This document shows positions 1 through 6,185 of a stretch of 10,638 nucleotides of DNA, piece after piece. The notes below the pieces were generated by a model that was not told where the DNA came from, ran no database searches, and saw only the letters and a program-made list of their open reading frames with translations. The DNA is from Balneolaceae bacterium (GTDB lineage Bacteria; Bacteroidota; Rhodothermia; Balneolales; Balneolaceae), in assembly GCA_007123985.1 (NCBI GenBank), contig SLGA01000180.1, forward strand, positions 1 to 10,638, read 5' to 3'. How positions within the stretch are numbered: position 1 is the first letter of the stretch; each line of letters opens with the position of its first letter. Both the position numbers and the translations under genes were made by a program.

Positions 1-1329
1 AGGGTTCATCATATAAACTTTTTCGAGTACCCGGAAGAAGTAAACCGCGTTTAGCAGTGAACTTACCAAAATCACCCCGAGGAACAGCCAGTTACTGTTG
101 TCTATGGTTCCGAGTGCGAGGTACCACTTACTAAAAAAACCGGCAAGTGGCGGTAACCCGATCATGGAAATGGCAGCAATGCTAAACGATGCCATTGTCC
201 AGGGATATTTTACCCGATAACTGTCATCAAATCGACTGATGTCGGAGTGGCCCTCTTTCATGCGCATTTGGCCGCTGATCATAAATAGGCATGCCTTCAT
301 GATGGCATGATTCAGTACATGTAAAAGTGCACCTGCAAAACCCCAGGGATTTGCCAGGCTCAATCCCATAATGATATAGCCGATTTGGGAAATCGAACTG
401 TAAGCCAGCATTCGTTTCATCTCGGTTTGGGCAATAGCCATGATGGATCCATACAATATTCCAATACAGGCAAGAACTCCAACAATGTACGAAAGGGGTG
501 CAATGGCGTCGGTAATTTCGAGGCCAAACAGCCAGAGAATTACTCTGAAAAGGATATAAGCGGCTACTTTTGTACCAATCGGTGCAATTAACGCCGTTGA
601 TACAGATGATGCATAGGTATAAGAGTCGGGCAGCCAGCCGTGCATTGGGAAGAGCGCTGCTTTTACGCCGATACCTACAATCATGAGAATGAGTGCTGCA
701 AATACGGCGTTACTTTCATAGAGCATTGGCAGCATAGCCGCCATGTCGATGATATTCAGCGTTCCGGTAACCGTGTACATAAAACCAACACCGAGAAGAT
801 AGAGTGTACCTCCGGCTGTTCCTATTATCAGATATCTGAAAGCAGCATAAGGGGCCTGTTTTTCACCGATAGCAATTAATGCATATCCGGAAAGTGAGGC
901 GATTTCAAGAAAAACATAGAGGTTAAATAGGTCGCCGGTGAGGATCATGCCGTTAAAGCCAAGCATCATCAGCATGACGAGAGCGTAGTAAGGCATCTCT
1001 TTACCGGGAAACTCTCGTTTGGCGATGTGATGTGAGTGAATCAGAACGAAAAATGATACCACATTAATTACAAGCACGAAAAAGCCGGCCAGGCCATCAT
1101 ATACAAACTCAATACCCACAGGTGGTTCCCAGCCACCAAAAAAGTAACGAATGCTTCCCTCGCTCAGATAATTGATAAATCCATAGACAGAGAAAGCTGC
1201 GGCAATACCCGAACCAAGCACAGCAAGAGGTTGTGAGAGTTCACTTCTCCACAAGCCAAAGGCTGGTATTAGTACCGAAAAGAGTACAAATGTTAAAGCG
1301 ATATATGCCGGAAGGTGCGACTCAATCAT
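1..1329 (-). CDS. mrpD: Mrp antiporter subunit D (MrpD/MbhH-like), 3' end beyond window
   Basis: I translated this frame from the minus strand: 443 codons are open from an ATG at 1329 to the left edge, so roughly the last 50 residues of a usual 490-500-residue MrpD are missing. It is a polytopic membrane protein of the proton-conducting transporter family (NuoL/M/N homologues) and carries out ion translocation in the Mrp Na+/H+ antiporter. Visible family residues are Glu142 in LYVFLEIASLSGYA (TM5 glutamate), Lys223 in GVKAALFPMHGWLPDSY (TM7 lysine with the HGWLPD motif), Lys254, Lys345 in HAIMKACLF, and Lys401 in LAGFFSKW (TM12 lysine). The ATG overlaps the mrpC stop as ATGA, so translation is probably coupled. 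It could be called a NuoM/NuoN-like protein from sequence alone; the neighbouring mrp genes decide for MrpD. Family call is firm, subunit letter slightly less so. Confidence 0.9.
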   Translation of the reverse strand, partial: MIESHLPAYIALTFVLFSVLIPAFGLWRSELSQPLAVLGSGIAAAFSVYGFINYLSEGSIRYFFGGWEPPVGIEFVYDGLAGFFVLVINVVSFFVLIHSHHIAKREFPGKEMPYYALVMLMMLGFNGMILTGDLFNLYVFLEIASLSGYALIAIGEKQAPYAAFRYLIIGTAGGTLYLLGVGFMYTVTGTLNIIDMAAMLPMLYESNAVFAALILMIVGIGVKAALFPMHGWLPDSYTYASSVSTALIAPIGTKVAAYILFRVILWLFGLEITDAIAPLSYIVGVLACIGILYGSIMAIAQTEMKRMLAYSSISQIGYIIMGLSLANPWGFAGALLHVLNHAIMKACLFMISGQMRMKEGHSDISRFDDSYRVKYPWTMASFSIAAISMIGLPPLAGFFSKWYLALGTIDNSNWLFLGVILVSSLLNAVYFFRVLEKVYMMNP

Positions 1330-1694
1330 TGAAGTTTTTCTATCAGTTCTTCTTCGTCCAGTGTTTCATATCTGTTGTAGATTGCCAGCAGAAGTGTAAA
1401 TGCAACACCTAAAGTAGCTACTCCAACAACAATGGCAGTAAGCATTAGCGTGTGTGGTAAGGGATTGAGGTAGTTTGCAACCTGATCAGCGGGAAAATCC
1501 GGGTTGAGTACGGGTACTGTTGCATCCCATTTTGAAGCAATCGAAACAAAATAGAGAACCACAGAGATTTGAAGGATGGCAAGCCCAATCGTTTTTTTAA
1601 TCAGATTCTTTTTAAACAGAATACCGTACACACCAATACAGAGCAGTATTACTGTAAACCAATATGCGTAGTGCCCTAAAAAGAAATCAAGCAT
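1326..1694 (-). CDS. mrpC: Mrp antiporter subunit C (MnhC/NuoK-like)
   Basis: This small membrane protein of 122 residues has three predicted transmembrane segments and is homologous to NuoK. It is a core membrane subunit of the Mrp Na+/H+ antiporter. Typical features are GVYGILFKKNLIKKTIGL (residues 21-38), a middle loop with NPLPHTLMLTAIVVG (77-91) and an acidic C-terminal tail. I chose the ATG at 1694 rather than the ATG at 1721: it gives the usual MrpC N-terminus and is preceded by AGGAG six bases upstream, while the longer form would add nine charged residues and a 35-base overlap with mrpB. With this start the overlap with mrpB is 8 bases. The stop overlaps the mrpD start as ATGA. Confidence 0.92.
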   Translation of the reverse strand: MLDFFLGHYAYWFTVILLCIGVYGILFKKNLIKKTIGLAILQISVVLYFVSIASKWDATVPVLNPDFPADQVANYLNPLPHTLMLTAIVVGVATLGVAFTLLLAIYNRYETLDEEELIEKLQ

Positions 1695-2127
1695 AATCCT
1701 CTCCTCTAACCATATTGTCATAAATCATCACAAGAATAGCCATCACCGCAAGACCAATACCCACTTCAATAATCAAAATACCTGTATATCTGAGCCACTC
1801 CGGCTCCATTCCCGGTATTGGAAGTGCTGAATAATCAAGAAAATAGCCTCCCATAGCCATTGCTACCAGTCCGGTTGCAAAATAGATCACCACACCAATT
1901 ACCGCCAAGGGTGTTGTTGCGAATTCCTGAATTTGCAACCGGGCTACTCTGCGTCCACCGGCAACTCTGATTAACAAAACAGATGCAGCAAGAAGTGCAC
2001 CACCCTGAAATCCACCTCCGGGGCTGTAGTGTCCATGAATTATAACATACCAACCGAATACCATGATGTAGGGACTCAAAAGACGAGCACCCAGTAAAAC
2101 AATAGGGCTTTGGAATTGACGCCTCAT
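1687..2127 (-). CDS. mrpB: Mrp antiporter subunit B (MnhB domain)
   Basis: This 146-residue protein has four predicted membrane segments and carries the MnhB signature near the N-terminus: a Pro-rich first helix followed by HGHYSPGGGFQGGAL (residues 31-45), the most conserved stretch of MrpB proteins. It is a structural membrane subunit of the Mrp Na+/H+ antiporter (MbhF in archaeal membrane hydrogenases). The C-terminal helix IIEVGIGLAVMAILVMIYDN is also typical. The start ATG overlaps the stop of the MbhE-like gene as ATGA and has a strong AGGAGG five bases upstream. In some bacteria this domain is fused to MrpA; here it is free-standing. Confidence 0.94.
   Translation of the reverse strand: MRRQFQSPIVLLGARLLSPYIMVFGWYVIIHGHYSPGGGFQGGALLAASVLLIRVAGGRRVARLQIQEFATTPLAVIGVVIYFATGLVAMAMGGYFLDYSALPIPGMEPEWLRYTGILIIEVGIGLAVMAILVMIYDNMVRGEDYA
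1701..1705 (-). promoter_or_regulatory. Ribosome binding site for mrpC
   Basis: On the minus strand AGGAG lies six bases upstream of the ATG at 1694, inside the end of mrpB. It decides the shorter mrpC start. It stands out because most genes here have no visible Shine-Dalgarno sequence. Confidence 0.65.
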
Positions 2128-2429
2128 GCCCGCCTCCTTCTCGTTTTTCTTAACACCAGTAATGTTATAAGTCCGGCTGTGTAAATAACAACCTGCTCGC
2201 CAAAGGTATCAATGCTTCTGTAGTCACCAAGAACAACGGTAACCATATTCGGTGTACGCGTGTCGCGGTATGCATTTTTAATAAAATAATTCCCTTTTAC
2301 AGTGGTACCGGTTATACTCTCCTCGGCGTGCATAAGATTATCAGGATCACCACGGTATGGTAAATCTGATGCTGCGAAAATCAGTATTCCGGCGAACAAA
2401 ACCAATATGATTACTTTTAGTGCTTTCAA
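2124..2429 (-). CDS. MbhE-like subunit (MrpA C-terminal part, free-standing), TTG start
   Basis: This 101-residue protein has a hydrophobic N-terminal segment (residues 4-20), a soluble loop, and a second membrane segment (79-94) ending in an Arg-rich tail. The core PNMVTVVLGDYRSIDTFGE (60-78) is the hallmark of the extreme C-terminal domain of MrpA and of MbhE of archaeal membrane-bound hydrogenases. In canonical Mrp systems this domain is part of MrpA; here it is separate. The start must be TTG: no ATG occurs in frame for the first 30 codons or for a long way upstream, and the TTG overlaps the preceding stop as TTGA. An AAGGA run lies about 10 bases upstream. Its role is inferred to be structural, linking the Mrp membrane subunits. 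Confidence 0.88.
   Translation of the reverse strand: MKALKVIILVLFAGILIFAASDLPYRGDPDNLMHAEESITGTTVKGNYFIKNAYRDTRTPNMVTVVLGDYRSIDTFGEQVVIYTAGLITLLVLRKTRRRRA
2133..2138 (-). promoter_or_regulatory. Strong ribosome binding site for mrpB
   Basis: The minus strand reads AGGAGG with five bases before the mrpB ATG. It lies inside the Arg-rich end of the upstream MbhE-like gene, so that C-terminal RKTRRRR run is partly encoded by the Shine-Dalgarno sequence. Confidence 0.7.
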
Positions 2430-2671
2430 TCGTTTGATTTCCTTGAAGTTTGAAACACAACCACTACAAATAAGATACCTGTTACACCTGCACCGATTAC
2501 GGCTTCTGTAAAGCCCACATCAATCGCTCCCATTGCAACAAAAAGCAGAGCCATCAGGAAACTAAAAATAGTCATCATCACTACAGCCACCAGCAGATCT
2601 TTCACTTCTAGAGCAACCACCGCTGAAAGTGCAAGGAAAATGTAGATGATAAGTTCAAGTTCCCAGATCAT
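2426..2671 (-). CDS. MbhD-like subunit (DUF4040, MrpA C-terminal part, free-standing)
   Basis: This protein of 81 residues is almost entirely membrane-embedded, with three predicted helices. The segment AIDVGFTEAVIGAGVTGILF (residues 49-68) is the signature of the MbhD/DUF4040 domain, which in canonical MrpA sits near the C-terminus; its glutamate (Glu56) corresponds to a residue reported as important for ion transport in MrpA. KD at 24-25 after the first helix is also typical. It is a NuoJ-like helper in the ion channel of the complex. The ATG overlaps the mrpG stop by four bases, and its own stop overlaps the next TTG start. The family is clear; naming it as a split MrpA piece is interpretation. 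Confidence 0.9.
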   Translation of the reverse strand: MIWELELIIYIFLALSAVVALEVKDLLVAVVMMTIFSFLMALLFVAMGAIDVGFTEAVIGAGVTGILFVVVVFQTSRKSND

Positions 2672-3000
2672 TTGTGCTCCTCCTCATCAATTTCATCATC
2701 CGAATAGAACGGATTGAGACCTCGTTTGTATGCTGCTCTTGCAAGTGCATGGATGCCAACAGGATTTGCCAGCGCGATAAAAAGTACAATGAGCAAAAGC
2801 TTTAAAGAGCTTTGTGTTACGCCATCGTAAATAACGAGCCCCAGAATAACAAAGATAATGCCCAGGGTGTCACTCTTACTTACAGCGTGAGATCTGGAAT
2901 AAAAATCGGGTAACCGGATGATGCCAATACTTCCGACAAGCATAAAAATGACACCTGTAACAATTAAAATGATGCTAATGATATTCTGGATTTCACTCAT
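2668..3000 (-). CDS. mrpG: Mrp antiporter subunit G
   Basis: This 110-residue protein has three predicted membrane helices. The motif GSIGIIRLPDFYSRSHAVSK followed by SDTLG (residues 23-47) is the MrpG/PhaG signature, and NPVGIHALARAAY (79-91) is the conserved end of the third helix. The C-terminal tail is strongly acidic (SDDEIDEEEHK), a common cytoplasmic extension. It is a small structural subunit of the Na+/H+ antiporter. Four-base overlaps (ATGA) join it to mrpF upstream and to the MbhD-like gene downstream. Confidence 0.95.
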   Translation of the reverse strand: MSEIQNIISIILIVTGVIFMLVGSIGIIRLPDFYSRSHAVSKSDTLGIIFVILGLVIYDGVTQSSLKLLLIVLFIALANPVGIHALARAAYKRGLNPFYSDDEIDEEEHK

Positions 3001-3269
3001 TTTTCATCAAACTTTGGGGATGAAACATACTTGGCGATAATCAGTGAGCCTATAAATCCGAGAATAGCGTAAGCAAGTGTTATATCGATGAAGTTTTCGA
3101 TACTTTCGAACAAGAACCCAATTAAAGCGATCAGAACGATCGTTTTTGTGGCAATGGCATTGGTTGCAAGAAGCCTGTCGTAAAGTGTAGGGCCGTAAAG
3201 TACGCGAAACAGCGGTACTGCTATGATAATGGTAAGAACAACCGAACTATATAGAAAAAATGACTCCAT
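2997..3269 (-). CDS. mrpF: Mrp antiporter subunit F
   Basis: This 90-residue protein has three predicted membrane segments. The segment RVLYGPTLYDRLLATNAIATK (residues 22-42, with the conserved Asp31-Arg32 pair) and the later DITLAYAILGFIG (62-74) are the family signatures of MrpF/PhaF. The conserved acidic residues have been linked to antiport activity in other species. It overlaps mrpE by one base (TGATG) and mrpG by four. It is a small membrane subunit of the Mrp antiporter in the cytoplasmic membrane. Confidence 0.95.
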   Translation of the reverse strand: MESFFLYSSVVLTIIIAVPLFRVLYGPTLYDRLLATNAIATKTIVLIALIGFLFESIENFIDITLAYAILGFIGSLIIAKYVSSPKFDEK

Positions 3270-3835
3270 CAGCTATTCTTTTTTGTTTCAGTTCTTGTGA
3301 TGATCTGTAGATTTTCTACAACCTGCCGCTCTTCTTTTTGAAATAACTTCAGTACTTCACGTGGCATTTTGTCCGACGATATCCCCTCAAACGATTTATC
3401 ATCAATAGCGTGAACAATGAACATATCACCCTCAATTTCAATTGTAAGTGTGCCGGGGGTCAGAGAAATCGAGTTTCCGAGAATCATCCGAGCGTGCGCA
3501 CTCGGCAGATTCGCTTTAAACGTAATCATGGTGGTATGAATCGGCATTTTGCGGCGAACTATAATCCCTACTACATGAAATCCGGCTACGATTATTTGAA
3601 TAATCATCCAAAAAACGTAGTAAACAGCTCTGCTGAAACGAACTTCACTGAGATCGTCCATATCGTCATCAAAAAATCTGTGCGTCTTCAGCTGGTAGTT
3701 CACGTACATAACACCGGCTACAGTAAGTACTCCAAGGCCGAGGTGTACAAAATCAAGAAACCCACTCATAATAACCCAAAAGGTCATTAATGAAATGAAC
3801 GACATAGTAAGGCTGAAAAAAGATAGCTTGTTCAT
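3269..3835 (-). CDS. mrpE: Mrp antiporter subunit E
   Basis: This protein of 188 residues is the first gene of the operon. Two N-terminal membrane segments (about 7-48) are followed by an acidic linker (FFDDDMDD at 54-61), a further membrane helix (71-93) and a soluble C-terminal domain. The stretch from Phe106 through LPSAHARMILGNSISLTPGT (110-129) and on to IEGDMFIVHAID is the MrpE/PhaE signature. MrpE is needed for assembly or full activity of the antiporter in other species. It is about 25-30 residues longer than the usual form because of the linker and the charged C-terminus. No Shine-Dalgarno is visible before the ATG at 3835; a second ATG ten codons in is possible. It is transcribed away from nuoL. 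Confidence 0.94.
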   Translation of the reverse strand: MNKLSFFSLTMSFISLMTFWVIMSGFLDFVHLGLGVLTVAGVMYVNYQLKTHRFFDDDMDDLSEVRFSRAVYYVFWMIIQIIVAGFHVVGIIVRRKMPIHTTMITFKANLPSAHARMILGNSISLTPGTLTIEIEGDMFIVHAIDDKSFEGISSDKMPREVLKLFQKEERQVVENLQIITRTETKKNS

Positions 3836-3878
3836 TAGTTAGCTTTATAAGCTGTTTGCCCACTTTCTTTTAGTTGCG

Positions 3879-3910
3879 TAAACTTATTGAAAAATTGCCA
3901 TTCTCTGCAA
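3879..3910 (-). promoter_or_regulatory. Candidate promoter of the mrp operon
   Basis: On the minus strand a TTG (3910-3908) is followed after 21 bases by TAAGTTTA (3886-3879), one mismatch from the Bacteroidota -7 box TAnnTTTG at an accepted spacing. Transcription would start near 3873, giving a leader of about 38 bases before mrpE. The match is short and the region is AT-rich, so chance is a real alternative. Confidence 0.4.
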
Positions 3911-4048
3911 TAAAAGTTGATCGGTTTTACACGGTTTATTCAAAAAAACGCTTTCATAGTTTATGTGCTATATATAGAGTATAAGCTATTTCTCAAAAGC
4001 ATAATGCAACCGTAAAATTCTTTTTCAGAAGATGAGTTTTCCTCTCTT

Positions 4049-4083
4049 TTGAGTTTATCTTGGAGTAGATTTTTGTATCTTTG
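4049..4083 (+). promoter_or_regulatory. Candidate promoter of the nuoL operon
   Basis: TATCTTTG at 4076-4083 is a perfect match to the Bacteroidota -7 element TAnnTTTG, and TATCTTTGC is a very common version of it. An upstream TTG lies at 4049-4051 with a 24-base spacer, slightly longer than the usual 19-21; another TTG at 4060-4062 is too close. The start would fall near 4089, leaving a leader of about 59 bases before nuoL. Confidence 0.55.
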
Positions 4084-4147
4084 CCTCCTGAATTTAAAGT
4101 TGTTATAAAACAGCCAAACCATAAGCGCCAAACTAATTAACCTGTTG

Positions 4148-6166
4148 ATGGAATCACCCACAGTGCTCGTTGGCCTGATTATTGGATTGCCACTGCTCGG
4201 TTTTCTTGTAAACGGTATTTCCGGCCTTTTTTGGAAGGATTTTCGATCAAGAAAGAGCTTTATCGGTACCATTGCCAATTTTGCGGTATTTATACCTTTT
4301 CTAATTACAGTTTATCTCTTTTTAAATTTTAATGCAGAAGCCGGAGCTGTTCACGCAAAGCTATTTACGTGGATTGATACGGGTGGTTTAACTGTAGATA
4401 TTGCTTATCAGATTGATCAGCTATCGCTTATTATGGCGCTTGTTGTGACGGGCGTTGGTTCGCTCATTCATCTTTACTCGATCGGGTACATGTCGCACGA
4501 TCCCGGTTTTTGGAAGTTCTTTGCGTACCTGAATCTCTTTATTTTTGCCATGCTGAATTTAGTACTGGCTGATAATCTGCTTCTGCTTTTCCTGGGGTGG
4601 GAAGGGGTAGGGTTATGTTCCTACTTGTTGATTGGCTTCTGGTACACCGATATGTTAAAATCGGACGCGGCGAAGAAAGCTTTTCTTTACAACCGGGTTG
4701 GTGATTTTGCATTTCTGGTTGCAATATTTATGATTTTTGAAGCGGTTGGCAGCCTAAACTTCGATGTAGTACTTGCCAATCTCGATGCTTTCACAGGCGA
4801 TGCTATTTTTTGGATTGCATTCCTGATGTTTATCGGGGCAACCGGAAAGAGTGCCCAGATTCCGCTATTTGTATGGCTTCCGGATGCAATGGCCGGCCCA
4901 ACATCAGTTTCTGCTCTTATCCATGCTGCTACTATGGTAACTTCAGGTATCTATCTGATCACGCGGATGTCTCCAATGTATGTACTAACTCCTGAAGTGA
5001 TGATGATAGTTGCAGTAATTGGCGCACTAACTGCAATCGTAGCGGCAACCATTGCCATTACGCAGTACGATATTAAGGGAGTTCTTGCCTACTCAACGGT
5101 TTCTCAGCTTGGCTTTATGTTCCTTGCACTTGGCGCAGGGGCATATACTGCGGCGCTATTCCATGTGGTTACTCATGCATTTTTTAAAGCCTGTCTCTTC
5201 CTTGGCTCCGGTTCTGTGATTCACACAATGGAGCACGTTGAGCATAAACTTCACGATAAAGGGAAAGATGTTCATTTTGATCCGCAGGATATCCGCAACA
5301 TGGGAGGCCTCAGGAAGTATATGCCATCAACCTATAAAACATTCCTGATTGCTACTATTGCTATTGCAGGTATACCGCCTCTGGCCGGATTCTTTTCTAA
5401 AGACGAAATTTTGATGCACACAATGAACATGGGATTCGGTGAATTTGCCGGAGCCATGTACTTTATCTTATGGGGTGTTGCCACTCTTACTGCATTCATG
5501 ACTGCCTTCTATATGTTCCGGCTTACACTTACAACATTTCATGGAACCTTTAAGCTGCCGCAAAAAGTAAAAGGTGCAGAAAATGCAGAAGAGTATCTGC
5601 ATGAAAGTCCCTCAACCATGACGATTCCGTTATGGGCACTTGCCGGACTCTCTGTTGTTGGCGGATTTATCGGTATTCCCAATTTTATATCCAAATCATT
5701 CGGCGGCGAAGGAGCTATAAACTGGCTTGGCAGCTGGGTGAGTCCGATAGCGGCAGATATTCCCTTAACACTATCAATTCCTGCAGAATGGGGCTTAATG
5801 GTATTTGCAACGCTGGTAGCAATTGCTGGCGTTTACACTGCCTTCAGAATGTATGGAAATGACAATCAGGAAATTTCTGATGCAAAAATTTCAAAAAGAT
5901 TTGGCGGGCTATATCAAATCTGGAAAGAGAAGTATAACCTCGATGAACTCTATGAGGGTACAGTAGTACATCCTACAGTTCGCTTCTCAGATAAAGTTCT
6001 CGCCGTATTTGATATAAAAATTATTGACGGTTTTGTGAATATGATTGCTGGCATCGTGCGTCTTACAGGAAGCTTGCTCCGTTATATACAGACCGGTGTA
6101 ACAAGTAATTATGCGCTTTTCCTCATTCTCGGTGTAATACTGGTTCTCTCACTATTATTGTTCTAA
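4148..6166 (+). CDS. nuoL: NADH-quinone oxidoreductase subunit L
   Basis: This 672-residue protein is the largest antiporter-like membrane subunit of respiratory complex I, at the distal end of the membrane arm, where it helps couple quinone reduction to proton pumping. The conserved residues are present: Glu152 in FLGWEGVGLCSYLLIGFW, Lys234 in ATGKSAQIPLFVWLPDAMAG, His343 and Lys347 in VTHAFFKACLFLGSGS, and Lys418 in LAGFFSKDE. The C-terminus (about 590-672) contains the long lateral helix region and a last anchor helix. It is about 60 residues longer than E. coli NuoL, with extra hydrophilic loops near 360-385 (His- and charge-rich) and 470-490. I chose the ATG at 4148; a TTG directly before it could also be read as a start but would add only one residue. 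No Shine-Dalgarno is visible. It is followed by nuoM after 19 bases. nuoK is not upstream. Confidence 0.97.
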   Translation: MESPTVLVGLIIGLPLLGFLVNGISGLFWKDFRSRKSFIGTIANFAVFIPFLITVYLFLNFNAEAGAVHAKLFTWIDTGGLTVDIAYQIDQLSLIMALVVTGVGSLIHLYSIGYMSHDPGFWKFFAYLNLFIFAMLNLVLADNLLLLFLGWEGVGLCSYLLIGFWYTDMLKSDAAKKAFLYNRVGDFAFLVAIFMIFEAVGSLNFDVVLANLDAFTGDAIFWIAFLMFIGATGKSAQIPLFVWLPDAMAGPTSVSALIHAATMVTSGIYLITRMSPMYVLTPEVMMIVAVIGALTAIVAATIAITQYDIKGVLAYSTVSQLGFMFLALGAGAYTAALFHVVTHAFFKACLFLGSGSVIHTMEHVEHKLHDKGKDVHFDPQDIRNMGGLRKYMPSTYKTFLIATIAIAGIPPLAGFFSKDEILMHTMNMGFGEFAGAMYFILWGVATLTAFMTAFYMFRLTLTTFHGTFKLPQKVKGAENAEEYLHESPSTMTIPLWALAGLSVVGGFIGIPNFISKSFGGEGAINWLGSWVSPIAADIPLTLSIPAEWGLMVFATLVAIAGVYTAFRMYGNDNQEISDAKISKRFGGLYQIWKEKYNLDELYEGTVVHPTVRFSDKVLAVFDIKIIDGFVNMIAGIVRLTGSLLRYIQTGVTSNYALFLILGVILVLSLLLF

Positions 6167-6185
6167 AGATACTTAGCTGATAAAC

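Larger units (their letters stand above)
3836..4147. other. Divergent intergenic region between mrpE and nuoL
   Basis: This is the only gene-free stretch above 300 bases. It is AT-rich and separates two divergent operons, so it should hold promoters for both. I see one candidate in each direction (listed separately), a short AT palindrome CTATATATAG at 3968-3977, and an inverted repeat AGCTT-TAT-AAGCT at 3841-3853 within the presumed mrpE leader. I see no tRNA, no recognisable riboswitch and no credible small gene. A minus-strand open frame that starts inside nuoL and ends here has no membrane or domain character and looks spurious. Confidence 0.6.

Noticed and set aside
385..879. Two plus-strand open frames opposite mrpD
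   Set aside because: They lie antisense to a continuous, strongly conserved MrpD frame, and their translations have no domain or membrane character.
1326..1721. Longer mrpC start at 1721
   Set aside because: It adds nine residues unlike MrpC N-termini and a 35-base overlap with mrpB, whereas the ATG at 1694 has AGGAG at ideal spacing.
1835..2053. Minus-strand open frame within mrpB
   Set aside because: It is another frame of the same strand inside a clear MrpB gene; its Trp/Cys-rich translation is typical of an out-of-frame reading.
2302..2511. Plus-strand open frame opposite the MbhD/MbhE-like genes
   Set aside because: It is antisense to two recognisable genes and shows no known motif.
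3410..3790. 126-codon plus-strand open frame opposite mrpE
   Set aside because: It covers MrpE antisense; the translation is rich in Asn, His and Lys without any family motif.
3968..3977. Palindrome CTATATATAG upstream of nuoL and mrpE
   Set aside because: It is only ten bases of alternating AT in an AT-rich region, likely chance; no second copy was seen.
3961..4278. Minus-strand open frame spanning the nuoL start and upstream region
   Set aside because: It would run through the nuoL start and the best promoter candidate, and the protein shows no recognisable feature.
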